Shown piece after piece: positions 12,154 to 24,405 of a stretch of 64,000 nucleotides of DNA. The number at the start of each line of letters is the position of its first letter. Within the stretch, counting starts at the first letter, position 1. The DNA comes from Argopecten irradians. Its lineage: Eukaryota > Mollusca > Bivalvia > Pectinida > Pectinidae. A program made the translations under genes and the position numbers. The stretch covers positions 4,791,620-4,855,619 of the forward strand of contig NC_091135.1 of the NCBI RefSeq assembly GCF_041381155.1, in the 5' to 3' direction. The notes under the pieces are model-generated. The model did no database searches. It saw only the letters and a program-made list of their open reading frames with translations, and was not told the DNA's origin.

Positions 12154-13170
12154 GGCTGTAATATTTCGCCGACAATGTTTACGATTTATATAAACGACCT
12201 GGCTGTCGAAATAGCCTTCAATGTCTCTATTTTATTTTACGCAAATGGTATTGCACGATACTTCACTATAAGCTATGGCAACTATAGTGGGTGTCTAACT
12301 TTCATTTTATTTGTTGTTATCTGCTAATCGACATTACCGACAAATACAAATATCTTGGATTTTGATTTACCGAATTTCTGAATATGGAAATGCCCGCACG
12401 AGAACTAGCAAAATCTACCGTCTTGCCAATGTTTTAAATATTCTATTCATAAATACCGTTTCGTCCAGTTTGTTAAAAAAGCGTTCCTTTACTTTCTCGG
12501 TTCCGGTACAAATGCATCCAATGTCGTCACAAGAGATGATCTAGGATGGAGATTTTGTAATGTGAAACAAAAAATAGAGGTTTGTATGCTGTGGCTGACG
12601 ACTCAAAAAGTCATCAGTGGTCAAAAGGAAATGGAGAAGCTGAGAATGTCGGGTAGACAAATAACTTACCGAACGATCGTTGATCGACTTCTATGTACCT
12701 ATTCCTAATGTTAAACAGTGCCTTCTTAAAGCCTGGTATATATTTATCCAGGAAGATACAGCCGACTGATATCGACGACTATGGAATGACATTGGCCGAA
12801 TAAATGGAAATAAACATATGACGTATCGTACATTTAAGAATGAACCATAAACAAATCTTAGCAAAATTTCGTTGTGGTAACCTAAGCTAAAAGTCGAAAC
12901 ATTTAATTACAGGATCATTTGTGTACTCTATATATGCTCATCTAAATAGTGTTGAGGATGAAACTCACTTGATCTCATGTACAGTTTTAATTCATTTACC
13001 TGTCAGTGTGACAGTGATTTTTTTCTTCAAATTAGTGTCTCGTAAGCCAGTTTGGCTGTATATCATTATCATAGGTTCTAACTTTGAAATAGTTTTCACT
13101 TTTTCACCTCTCTGTGGTTTTTATGTGATTTTGAGATGGGATACTCAAATAAAGTAAGTTGCATTGTATT
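12154..13170 (+). mobile_element. LINE fragment (second RT family), copy A
   Basis: The first frame reads [20 protein letters not shown] then FYANGIA. These are the GCxxSPxLFxxYINDL and YADD blocks of a non-LTR reverse transcriptase with the catalytic Asp-Asp replaced by Asn-Gly. Later frames hold TARELAKS-like, FLGSGTNAS...RDDLGW, and a C-terminal zinc-knuckle-like [11 protein letters not shown] (about 12960) before a TTGTATTGTAT 3' tail. 5' truncated and broken in several frames. Confidence 0.82.
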
Positions 13171-13511
13171 GTATACCATGTAACACCGAGGTTTCATCAT
13201 CGCGGATCCTGGTGAGTAAGTTTATGATATGCAAATGATTCAGCTAATAGTTACATTTCATCATATTTAGCAACACTTTATAGTATTTTAGGATTCTCGA
13301 TACTGTACGCAATGTGGTTGACATTCTCTACGACCCGTATACATTTATATCAATCTTAATAACTAATCAGTTAGTGTTATTTCGGACTGAAGAAGGCCCT
13401 ATAGCGGCTGAATATATATTCCATAGAAATGATTTGATTTTTTTATTTTACTTTGAATTTATTTTGGCCTTTTATTTCGGATTATTTATATACTAGCTTT
13501 ATACCGTTTTT
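13171..13511. other. No gene seen
   Basis: Unstructured AT-rich DNA shared with 46621-46961. A 60-codon open frame (13314-13496) is preserved except for one residue but has no recognisable features. Confidence 0.4.
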
Positions 13512-14552
13512 AATTTAACAAATTTAAATTTCGTCTTTTCGCGGCAAAAAGACGAAAATTAACAAACCTTAATTTTCGTCTTTTCGTCTTTTCGCCCCGA
13601 TTAGACGAAATTTAACTAACCTTAATTTTCGTCTTTTCGTGTGGAAGTCATTTTTAAATCGTTTTATCTTAATATTGACTTAATTGTTCAATATGGAAGC
13701 ATCAAAGTAGTTTATGATAACAATCGATTTATTAAATTGATAGTATTACAAGGTTCTTCGTCAATAACTAAGATTAGAAGTTTTAAAACAGAAGTCAACA
13801 TGTATGTTTACAGCAGTTACGTAGATTTCTCACACGTGGCATGTGCCACGTGCCACTAACAGATTCATCATTCCGCTAAAATCCTTTAGCTTGATTAATA
13901 CTTTTTTTTAAATCTAATCGCCCTATTTCGCAATTACGCTTATTAAAACATTGCCGTGTATATGCACATACTGAACTTAAGATGCTAAACATAGCACTTA
14001 CAGGAGTTGCCTCCCCTATACAACTTGAAAAAAAAAAGTTGTCGGCGGGTAATATTTGAAAGCGTTTGAACCACGGATCAATTTGTTAACAAAATAAATT
14101 CTGAAAGACAACTCGTGAAGACTTTGAGTTTAAAGGAAGGACTTGTACCAAGAAATTGCTCAAATACCGTTAATTATAACAGTCAATCAGTAGGTACAAT
14201 GTACGGTATATTATTTGAAAAGAAATTTTGACTACTACATACATGACGTGGTCTTCATCATAATTGTACATTAGAAATTACATTATAATCTCCGTCGTAT
14301 ATGAAAGATGACAAAGTATATCTGTAATTTTTCGGGGCGAAAAGACGAAAATTAAAGGCGCTAATTAGCGTGCTTCACTTTCGTCTTTTCGTGTTTGACT
14401 TTTCGTCTTTTCATCTTTTCGCCGCGAAATGACGAAATTTAATTTGTTAATTTTGGCGAAAAGACGAAAAGACGAGGATTAAGGTTTTTAATTTTCGTCT
14501 TTTCGGGCCGAAATGACGAAAAGACGAAATGGCATAAATCAGCCACCGTAAT
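13512..14552. mobile_element. TIR element with TTCGTCTTTTCG subrepeats, copy A (left end lost)
   Basis: Both flanks of the element carry runs of a 12-base module (TTCGTCTTTTCG and its complement CGAAAAGACGAA) joined by near-palindromic CGGGGCG or CGCGGC cores. The intact right end reads GGCATAAATCAGCCACCGTAAT. The left terminus (ATTACGGTGGCTGATTT) seen in copy B is absent here, removed with the 3.5-kb deletion. No transposase frame is visible. Confidence 0.85.
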
Positions 14553-16842
14553 ATTGAATACAATTGCACCACGGCCGAATCGCACTGCCTTCCTTTCGTT
14601 TGAAGTAACCTTGAACAAGTAACGGTTTGTTTGTGGTTTTGGTTGAAAGCCCTTCCCGCTCATTCTAATTGGTCGTTTACCTGCAGTTAGTGAAGGTGTC
14701 CGACAGCAGCAGAGTGAAGTCACGTATACACACTAATTCATTAAAAAAATTAACACACCATCAGAGATATACCTCAAACACTACATTGAATTTTCTGCTC
14801 ATAAGCATGTTTCATATACATGGATATGGATTTTATTATAGTATTTTGAAATAATTAAAATAATCATTTGAGACTATTTTCATTGAATGAGGCTGTGTAC
14901 TGTATTTTTCATTGAAATGATAGTATGGATCGAACTACTAATAAAGTCAAATAACATCTATACGAAGACTGCATCTGTATTACAGCATACCGCTTATTAT
15001 TAAGGAAAACTTGTAACGGCAATCCTTTGATCTCCCACACAGCTCAGGCGACGACCAGTTTGCAAAACGTTTCTGATTGGCCGATCAACCAGGGAACAGT
15101 ATCGACGTGAGTGTCACACTTCGATTGACTAAAAGTGTAAGACTACTTGCTGTACATGTAGCTACATGTATACCATAAACACCGATCATTGGTATTCCAG
15201 GAATGTACCCTCCACTAAGGGGAACCAAAACGCCAGGACATATCACATTGTATGTCCCTTTCGTATTGATTGTGTTGGAGACGAGCCTCACTATTTATAT
15301 ATTTGTTTAAAACGAGTTGATATAATAGCTATAGTTTTATCCGCTGCGCACGGACCGTCTCTGTTTCCGCTGTGGTGGAATTCATTGTAAGGGATGCAAG
15401 GCATGTATACATATAATGCATTGTATGATGCGTTAGACACGGTTCTCGGTTTTACGATGGCCGCTGATTAAGTAGTTGTGCATTGTACATTTATAACTTG
15501 ATAAAGAGTGCATGACCGTTTACTTGAAGTAGATAAATGCACAACTACTTCAGAGTATATGGTCATGTACACTTCGTCAAGTTATAAATGTACAACTAGT
15601 TCTACTTCAATCAAAAGTAGTAATTTGACGGCTCAAACGGGCCACCGTACATTTTTGTAGTTTACCTGTACAGGATTTAAAATTGTGTAATGCATAGTTA
15701 ATGAGAACACACCTTGAAATGTCCTTTACACATACCAGTCTCGATATTTGATCCTTTGTTTTGTTAGATGGAATTTAAACAAACGTGCTGTCACGCTACT
15801 GATCTTAGAATCTATATAACTTTGTCTTCTTTCAAACAAAAATGAGATGAGTCATCATTGACACTTAACCTGACAAATAATAGATAGTTATTGTGACATT
15901 GGGCAAGTAGTATAGTGTTACTGCACATTTTTTTCTCTAAAAGATGCATATGTCTGGAACTTCAAGCAACACATCAACATGCCGTGTCAGATTTTGACCC
16001 GAAGTGGAATCCAATATACATTTCTTTTTCTTCGTCACATATATCAAACGATGATTTAAAATTCATATTCTAATAATAAATTTCTTTTGTGAATAATTTT
16101 ATAGTTTGAGAAAATCAACTAAAAATCTATGCCCAACTTGATCTCACATGTGCTTGTTTTTACCGATGAAGTTAAAGTTAGAAATTGTACCGTGCCGCGA
16201 TTTCCGTTTAAGTCATTATCTAATTTGTAGAGGCGATAGAAAACTTATTTCGGCATGTTATGAATTACATATTTGAGTATTTTGAACAATGGATTCTCGG
16301 TTTTCTTGGTATGTATAGTAAATAGATATTTTTTTTTATTTTGTATTAGGATTAAGTTTACTGTGTAGTACACAATATACTTATTACATGTACATAATCT
16401 ACGAGAAAATTATTGTTTGAAGAGTGGATTTCTTTCAATATAAGTGGTCACACATAAAATTGACAATATCAACTACAAACACTGTGAAATGCAAGTATTA
16501 ATTCTTGCTACTTGTTGCATATTTCGAGACACAATTTCGAATCTACGCTCCGGCGCTTAGGCCGTCTGACACACGACGTCAACAATTTAAAAATTCTCAG
16601 AATTAAGTTTAGCATGATTTTTCAACTCACTGAAAGAGAACAAAGACGTTGCCAAATGAATTTTTGTTTTAGATAAAAGTTGTCGGTTATTTTCTGTTGT
16701 TTTACAACATGTAAACAGTATCCCGATAGCTCAAGAAATAAGGGAGATATTGCTATTTTCTCAACACCGACATAAAAATGCGTAGAAATGAGTAGTTGGG
16801 AGTTAGGCCGTCCATACTTATTTCTCCGTACCCCACTTCTGA
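14553..16842. other. No gene confirmed (UNG intron 1, copy A)
   Basis: Shared with copy B (about 51600-53852). It contains the hairpin MITE at 15475. Several ATTGG boxes occur (for example near 14670 and 15075), but no coding frame is recognised. Confidence 0.4.
15475..15608. mobile_element. Hairpin MITE, copy A
   Basis: Two ~60-bp arms in inverted orientation share ACATTTATAACTTGA, CATGACC and GAAGTAG. ~134 bp in all. Confidence 0.65.
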
Positions 16843-17035
16843 CACAGGGATCTGAGCATTAGTTACAGATTACATAATCATGGACCCACCAGAGTGCCGT
16901 AAGACCATTTTCAGACGTTAAGAGGTCTAAATCAAAACACGGTGTTAAAATCATCCTATACATGATACCTTATACGAGAAGAAAGGGCACTTTGGTGGGT
17001 CCATGATTACGTAATATGTGACTAATTCGCAGAAA
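16843..17035. mobile_element. Palindromic MITE, family 1, second site, copy A
   Basis: CACAGGGATCTGAGCATTAG at the left, then ACCAGAGTGCC. The inverted right half (GGGCACTTTGGTGGGTCC...GTGACTAATTCGCAG) ends where the long-TIR element has inserted. Diverged from the copy at 2590. Confidence 0.8.
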
Positions 17036-18910
17036 GGACCTCTTTCACGAACAATGGAAATTTGCCCACGAACCAATTTTATTAAGACTAAATGTTACAT
17101 ATAGCAACATTAATGCAAACCCTTGAAATACGTTTAAAAAATTCAAAAGGTCCCAGGGGACCTGTGCTGTGGCCAAATTAATGTTGCCAAGTAGAGGTGT
17201 ATGACAGGGTTCCCTTTTCGATTCAAAAAGGTATCAAAATAATGTTTTATGTCATAAAACTGTATTATTTTCTGAAGAGTATAAATAATTACATATTATG
17301 ATCACAAATATGTAGACAAAATGTGACAAATAAAATTTTGGTTACATTTTAAAGACAGAAAATATCGAAATTTTGGGTGTTATTTTTGGCCATATCAATT
17401 ATTAACAATGGTGATTCATTAAAGAGCATATTTACAGTGAAAAGAGTGATTAAAATGGGATTCTGTAACTGTGTGGTTTGAGAGAGAAGAGTTACCAGGT
17501 TACATGGGTCATGTTACAAACCTACAGTAGTTCAATTATTTGAAGGGCTTCTGGTAGATTAACATTTATGTTGATTCATGCTAACAAAATCAAAATTTAA
17601 TGCCTGAAATGTTAAACTTATGCCATTTTGATAGATAGTATGATGTGAAAAATAAAACTGTGGACCTCAAAAACTTTTGACTGTTTCATTAACCATAAAA
17701 GATGCTGTTATTTTTTTAACTGAAAAAAAAATTCTTAGTTAATCTTTATGGAATTCATGAAAATTCTGAAAAAAAATCAAAAACTCGAAATCAAACTTCA
17801 GTTGATTGATCACAAAATGTTCTGAACAATCTAAATATTAAACTGCTAAGAAATACTTAATATAGTAAAATTAATACAATTTTGAACGAAAAAAAATCAA
17901 TTTGTCTATGGTTTTTTTTAAACAAAAACTTGTATGTAATGGTGTGATTTGATGCCATTGCCAACACTTTGAAAGCAAAATATTTGAAAAACAACAACAT
18001 TATACATATATGTACTTATACACTGGAGGTGTGAAAATTGGTAAAAACTTGATTCTCTTACATAATAATCTACTCCCACCCATTTTTTTTTCTAAATTTT
18101 GTTATTATTTTACTCTATATGCCCTTCAGCTGTAAATAAAAATAATATTTCTGAGAATGCAGTTGCAATCATTATCTAGCTTGAAAAGTGAACGATAATG
18201 CCCTAAAAATTCCGAAATACTTTGTTATTGTGATTCAATATTTTGATTATTCTACAATATACAGGTTATCAAATCATATATTACTTTACATTTAATGTAA
18301 CTAATGAGTACTAAATAAGATTAAGAAATTACTTTCTTTGTTTTCTCTATTTTAAGATTGAAAAGGGCCGTGGTGCGACCACGATGTAATACTGCTAAAA
18401 ATGGACCTTGCTATATTATAACATTTAAACGACAAATTTACCGGTCCACAATTTTTCTGAAATTTTCACAATATTTACTTCAGGTAATGAGCCAACTTTT
18501 TAGAAAATATTTTTTGGTGCACTCAGACTGGAAATGGGTGAATCACCATTGTTGATAATTGACATGGACAAAAATAACACCCAAAATTTCGATATTTTCT
18601 GTCTTTAAAATGTAGCCAAAATTTTATTTGTCACATTTTGCCTACATATTTGTGATCATAATATGTAATTATTTATACTCTTCAGAAAATAATACAGTTT
18701 TATGACATAAAACATTATTTTGATACCTTTTTGGATCAAAAAGGGAACCCTGTCATACACCTCTACTGGGCAACATTAATTTGGCCACAGCACAGGCCCC
18801 TGGGACCTTTTGAATTTTTTAAACGTATTTCAAGGGTTTGCATTAATGTTGCTACATGTAACATTTAGTTTTAATAAAATTGGTTCGTGGGCAAATTTCC
18901 ATTGTTCGTG
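17036..18910. mobile_element. Long-TIR non-autonomous DNA transposon, copy A only
   Basis: A 1875-bp insertion flanked by the 11-base direct repeat ATTCGCAGAAA (17025-17035 and 18911-18921). Copy B has one such sequence at 54961-54971, the empty site. Terminal inverted repeats of ~370 bp (about 17046-17416 and 18541-18910) begin CACGAACAATGG; ten extra bases, GGACCTCTTT, lie outside the left one. The interior is AT-rich without a convincing frame. Long TIRs plus a 9-11 base target duplication suggest a Mutator-like MITE (inference). Confidence 0.9.
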
Positions 18911-18921
18911 ATTCGCAGAAA

Positions 18922-19744
18922 TTTATACAGGTGTACTGTTTACGTTTCGGTTGACTGGTTACGCTTGTGTGTATAATTTCTCAGGTGTGAGCTGTTTATA
19001 GCTTGCACTGTGTTTTCTCTTTTATATTCTGGACTTAGTCTTGTTAGCTTGATTAACGAAACTTGTGTAGGCTTTTCACATTAGTACTGGTGAGTATATG
19101 GACAGTGCGGATTTGGGAACTGAAATATAGGCTTTACAATCCTGTGTAAAAACTTTCATTGCGAATGCTCATGGGAGGTGTCGTGTAACAGGGCATGGGG
19201 GAAGGATGGGCGACAGTATTACTGGGGAGGCCGCTCATGGGTAAAAGGGACTAAGTAGGTTATTGTAGTAACTGATATGGGGTTAGAGTGAGTTAAATTC
19301 CGAAACTGATAGGCCAGTACTGAAAATACAAACTTGTAATTTGGATATTTGAGGGGTTGTTGTTATTAAATAGTATTGATATTACAATTTGATAGGACTA
19401 ACATTTGTTGTTCAACTTGTTTTTCATGTTTGCTGTATACAGTACATAAAATAGTCAGAAGGGAGACTTTCATTCCGTTTCATTCTAATTTCCGAGGGGA
19501 AAAACACATTTACGCATATTAAGGAGCACCATATTCACCTAACTTGCACCACTCTCTGCCTCTTTTATACAGATATATTCAACATTCACACATAATAAAT
19601 ACTTATTGTTACAGTAATACTGCATAGTAATTTGGATTGTTTGTGTAATTAAATAATAATAATGATGATAAATATAGAAGGACACATAAAATCATGTAGG
19701 GAAAATGTCACTGATTAGAAAAGATCATAGATTATGAATTGATT
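18922..19744. other. No gene seen (UNG intron 1, copy A)
   Basis: Shared with copy B on either side of its LINE insertion (54972-55222 and 56296-56880). No feature is recognised apart from the empty LINE target TCAT at 19169-19172. Confidence 0.45.
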
Positions 19745-20870
19745 AATGTCTGAAAGTGGACCTAAAAGAATCATTTTTCATAAAATTCTAATGTATTATC
19801 CACCCGTATTCCATATCAAATAACAAACAATTATGTCTTCAAATTCTCCTACAATCATATTTATTTATGATGTGCCTTACATAATATACATAGTGTAAAT
19901 ATTTTTTTACTGTTTTTCAAAGGATATGTGTCACTGTCAGAGCCATTCCCATATTAAAGCGACAATTCAGTGAGGCTAGTGTGGATGATACACAAGATAT
20001 CTGTCGGCTTGAAAAAGTAATTGGAAATATCAAGATTTGAAAATAGTTTTCTTTTGGTTTGGGCAGTGTGGTAGCTTCTGTGATTTCATATGATATTTAC
20101 AAAAACATCGTTTAAGATGCATACCAAACACTAGAGAACTTTGATTAGCCTAAAACCAAGTGTATTATATTTATGTATAATAAATAAACAATATATACAA
20201 TACATGTGTAGATAAGCCAGGTTTTCTTTCCAGTTTCCAGTTTTTGATATATACGATCCCCGATTCTGTGTTTCTAAAAATATAATTTCTTCTGTGCATT
20301 TTTTCATAAATAACTGCAGTATCATGCATCATCATAGCGTATTTGTATCACAGCATTGTTTGATGTATGGGTATGGATTATTTGTATATAGTTGTCATCA
20401 ATCTATAAACAATTTGCTTAACAAAGCGATGGAATACAATTCACATAAAAATTCATTTAGTTTCCTCTTCATTTTGACGAGCAACACCTAAAGTGATTAC
20501 CTTTTGTTGTCATCAGCTTATCAACATTTTAAGATTTACATGCAGGGCATTTCAAATTTATTTTTATTTGAAATTTTGTGCACATTCAGGATTCATACAT
20601 GTATATCTAAACAAATCAACAAATTGCTATGAAGTATGTATAAAGAGTGCACGTGCATTTCATTTTGAATATAAATAATATTGAAATACATTTATCTATC
20701 TATAGGAACTTGAATGGCATTAAATGTTTCTGATTGGAATGAATACACTATCATCATTTACCAAGCCTTTCAGAAGAAAGCAAACCTTTCAAGGTACAAA
20801 TCAAATAATCCATTTAAGATTTGGTTTCACATAGAGAATTGATTCAAACTATTAAAAAGTCCGCAGTTGT
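19745..20870 (-). repeat. Right arm of the large inverted repeat, copy A
   Basis: Reverse-complement partner of 2860-4300. It lies inside UNG intron 1, while its partner lies upstream of exon 1. Short open frames in it (20131-20325 minus, 20294-20678 plus) mirror those of the left arm and look non-coding. Confidence 0.75.
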
Positions 20871-21214
20871 TTATGTTTGAATAGTAACAGCGAAATCCAT
20901 ATATATAGATGTACAACGTCCCGAGAAGAGACTTTTTATATCCGGCCAATGAGATTGCATCTGAAGCCTCGCTCATGCATATTTTATCGGCCACACAGAC
21001 AGTATGAATTTTAATTCGATGATTTTCATGTTTGTCATAATGGGGCTTATATCATCTTAATTATGGCACTTTGTATATATGTGTAGGATGATTTTGAAAG
21101 GAAAATTATCGCTCTTTCCAACGGTAGTAACCGTTTTTATGACGATGTACTAGAAATGTGGTTTTATAGCCGATAAAGGTAGGCGGTTAGAAATTTTGAG
21201 TCTGTGAGTTTCCA
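20871..21214. other. No gene seen
   Basis: Shared with 57991-58264 and 59362-59436 of copy B. It contains the empty insertion site of the Helitron-like element (about 21137-21141, CGTTTTTATG). Confidence 0.45.
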
Positions 21215-21355
21215 CCCTTCTCGTATATAGTACCACGTAGAGTATGATTTTAATCGGTTTTTTTATTTAGAGCTCTAATACGTCTAAAAATGGTCTTAGG
21301 GCACTCTGGTGGGTCCATGATTATATAAACTGTAAGTAATTCTCAGATCCCTGTG
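21215..21355. mobile_element. Palindromic MITE, family 1, third site (half), copy A
   Basis: Right half of the family 1 palindrome: GGTCTTAGGGCACTCTGGTG...GTCCATGATTATATAA, ending CTCAGATCCCTGTG. The left half is missing or rearranged (CACCCTTCTCGTATATAG remains). Confidence 0.75.
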
Positions 21356-22204
21356 GTTCCGGTGACCTCTCTGATTGGCCAATCATAAAGGTAAAATGAA
21401 ATATCGTTCAGAGCTAATATAATCTTTTTGTATATAGATAGTCATTTCTCCCTAACAGCATATGTATGAATAATTGATGTGACGAAATGACTTGTTCATA
21501 CGCATCTCAACCGAGATAAGTGTACGGATCTTTGATTTTTATCGTAGATTCTATGACGCTGCAAAACTACAAGTTTTAAATGTAGATATTATAAATTCGC
21601 CGCAATTTGCGAATTTGTAACTATAATGTAAGAGAAAGATACAAAGATAAATTGTTATGCATCGTGAGATGACCCCTCAAACCGCTGAAGTCGCACTCCG
21701 AGTCTGTGTCTCTGTCGATGGTAGAAATGTCTATTTTGAACAGCGAAACATGTCTATCGTATCAATATGATAATAAACACACTTCTATGTAACAAAGCAC
21801 ATAATTAACAAAGTTCAAAATAATTTATCACTTAAAGTTCTGATGAAGTAAAGGAAAGTATTTATTACGATACATCAAGGACGTAAACCATCTCCTTGCA
21901 ATAGTCCAAATGATAATAAACGAAAGTGCTACGCACACCTAGGTGGAGGAAGATTCCATGCTGAAAATTAAGGTTAGGAAGCAGTTAGGGAGCACTTAAT
22001 GTAAAACAGACATATTTATAGTTTCATACAATTTTTAAAACAACTTTATCTATTTTCATTTCACAGAATCCTGCATTTGCGTAACAAAATGATCACTCAA
22101 ATGAAGGACTGTTGCTCAAATGCAAAGCTATCCCGCTTACACGTCCCACATCTGTTTAATGTGTCCTCATTCGACAAGGAAGATGGAATTAAAAACATTG
22201 TTTT
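21356..22204. other. No gene confirmed; contains an inverted copy of the start of UNG intron 1
   Basis: Shared with 59579-60412. About 60 bases (22038-22097) are the near-perfect complement of 8812-8880, just downstream of UNG exon 1 (key block TTACGCAAATG...GATTCTGTGAAATG). Nothing else is recognised. Confidence 0.5.
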
Positions 22205-23060
22205 AGCCCGAAGTAAAGGCCGGTGAGCTTATGTCATGGCGCGGCGTCCGTCGTCCGTCCGTCAACATTTCTTTAAATCGCTACTAGTCATAGAGTTCTA
22301 CATAGATTGTAACCAAATTTGGCCAGAAACATCCTAAGGGGAAGGGGAACAGAGTTTGTATAAATTTTGGCTCTGACACCAATGGCAGGAGGGGCGGGGC
22401 CTAAAAGGGGAAATAGAGATAGACCATTTAAATCGCTTCTTGTCATGGAGTCATGCATGGATTGTAACTGAATTTGGGCAAAACGATCCTTGGAGGAAGG
22501 GAAACATAGTTTGTATAAATGTTGGCTCTGTTCCCCCGGGGGCAGGAGGGGTGGGGCCCAATAAAGGAAATAGAGGTAAATCCTTTAAATCACTACTAGT
22601 CATAGAGTTCTGCATGTAATGTAACCAAATTTGGCCAGGAACATCCTTGGAGAAAGGGGAACAGAGTTTGTATAAATTTTGGCTCTGACTCCCGGAGGCA
22701 GGTGGGGCGGGGCCCAAAATAGGAAATAGAGGTTAATTATATAAATTGCTACTAGTCCTAGAGTTATGCATGGATTGAAACCAAATTTTGCCAAAAACAT
22801 CCTTATGAGAAGGGGAACAGAGTTTATATAAATTGTTTTTTTAACAATCCATGCAGAACTCTAGGACAAGTATAGATTTTGCCTAAATGTTGGCTCTGTT
22901 TTTGGCTTTGACCATCTAGAGCAGAAAGAGTGGGGCCCAATAGGAGAATTAGAGGTAAATATTCCAATTCCTTCAGAAAAGAAACAATGATCCTGTATTC
23001 AGAACATTACTTAGCATTACAAACCAGGTGTGCGATACAGGCCCTCTGGGCCTCTTGTTT
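22205..23060 (+). mobile_element. Helitron-like element with ~155-bp tandem repeats, copy A
   Basis: A degraded 5' end (AGCCCGAAGTAAAGGCCGGTGAGC), then CGGCGTCCGTCGTCCG. About four tandem units follow (starts near 22275, 22430, 22587, 22743), each with GTAACCAAATTTGGCCA and GGGGCGGGGCC. The 3' end is a GGCCCTCTGGGCC hairpin then TCTTGTT. Non-coding; open frames inside (22451-22800 minus) are artefacts of the repeat. Older than the duplication. Confidence 0.8.
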
Positions 23061-23610
23061 TGTGTTAATTGGAATTCATATACACAATTAACCACCAATT
23101 ATAATCCGATGATGAATAACGTTTATAAGGTGGAGCATCTTTAATGGTAGAAAGGATGTATTAATAACAAATCAATTTTAATAACTATTCCATACATTCC
23201 AACTTACTGAACGTCTTTTAATGTGAAACTGAGATTTAAGGAGTTCGGGTCAAAGTTTAAATTCTTGACCAATAAAACGTCCAGAAGGTCATATTCTACC
23301 AATGGAATACCAATAGTTTAAACAGTATTTTCGGGACATAAACATAAACAAATTGAAAGCTTATATAAATTCCTTTCACAGAACATTTAGCCTGAGACTG
23401 GAATGACACGACGTATGCTGGTAGAAATATATGTTAGACAATGACTTTGTCAATTCTGTGCTAAAGACAATGATATGTTAATCATCTGCCACATACACAA
23501 TTAAGGGATGATTATGAATGTTCAGACAGGTTACTGGGCATTACTTGCTTAACTGATCACAATTCCACAATGACAAAAGTATAATGTAAATCAATCTTAT
23601 TGTCTTGCAG
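23061..23610. other. No gene seen (end of UNG intron 1, copy A)
   Basis: Shared with 61269-61820. It ends in the exon 2 acceptor 'tgtcttgcag'. Confidence 0.5.
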
Positions 23611-23658
23611 GTGAAAGTAGTTATTCTTGGACAGGATCCATACCCTACACCTGGCAAC
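23611..23658 (+). other. UNG: UNG copy A exon 2 (catalytic loop)
   Basis: A 48-base, phase 0 exon between 'tgtcttgcag' and 'gtaaga' encoding [16 protein letters not shown]. The Asp of GQDPY is the general-base residue of family 1 enzymes. Confidence 0.9.
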
Positions 23659-23974
23659 GTAAGAATTACTCTTAGTTACTAAAAAGTTATAAAAATATAA
23701 TTGCTTTATTCTTGATCAATACCAGTTCATGTAAAATTTTCAGCAAGCACAGAATCTCTGAAGTGTAACAGAAATATATATATGTTTTAACCTATGTTGG
23801 CTTGTTATATTGAAATGTACATTTTTTGTCATATTTTGCCAAAATGACACCACAACTAACTAGTCAACAGTAATACATAATGTTAGGCCTGATGCAGAGA
23901 CTTCTTCTATCATCTTAATTATGTTTAAGTACACCTAGAGCTCTAAGATGTGATATATAGGCATGCATAATATC

Positions 23975-24125
23975 AGAGTAATCGGCCCTTGCGGGTAGGT
24001 ATTGATTGTGACATCATGTGTTTGCGAGCGTAACGTCACTCATACATTTCAGATAATAAGACGTGAGTTTCGCTCACAAAACAATGACGTCACAATGGAT
24101 ACCTACCCGCCAGGGAGATAACTCT
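23975..24125. mobile_element. MITE in UNG intron 2, copy A
   Basis: Inverted ends AGAGTAATCGGCCCTTGCGG / CCGCCAGGGAGATAACTCT, with GGTAGGTAT and TTGTGACGTCA blocks paired inside. 151 bp. Terminal AGAGTTATCTCCC-type ends are common in mollusc MITEs as I recall them. Confidence 0.7.
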
Positions 24126-24226
24126 GTGATATGCAAAGACCGAATATAGTCATGCATAATATCACTAGTTTAGGGCCTAATACCTTAATAATTTTGCAAT
24201 GTTTTTTATTGGTTACTCATTTTCAG

Positions 24227-24405
24227 GCCATGGGGCTGGCGTTCTCTGTACCACGCGGATGCGGATTTGAAGTACCGCCATCATTGCAGAACATATATAA
24301 ACTGTTGACCAATGAATATCCGCATTTTAAAACCCCTAATCACGGAGATTTGACAGCATGGGCCAAAAGAGGGGTTTTTCTGCTCAATACTGTACTGACA
24401 TTTCA
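24227..24405 (+). other. UNG: UNG copy A exon 3
   Basis: A 179-base exon from acceptor 'ttttcag' to donor 'gtaagt', encoding [20 protein letters not shown] and LLNTVLTF. By eye identical to copy B. Confidence 0.9.

Noticed and set aside
13505-14552. Possible CRISPR-like array of TTCGTCTTTTCG repeats
   Set aside because: Repeats are inverted as well as direct, spacers are not uniform, the units lie at transposon ends, and the genome is eukaryotic.
22451-22800. Minus-strand open frames rich in [17 protein letters not shown] (and 58422-59242, 60651-61009)
   Set aside because: They follow the ~157-bp tandem units of the Helitron-like element and repeat with them; no independent coding signal.
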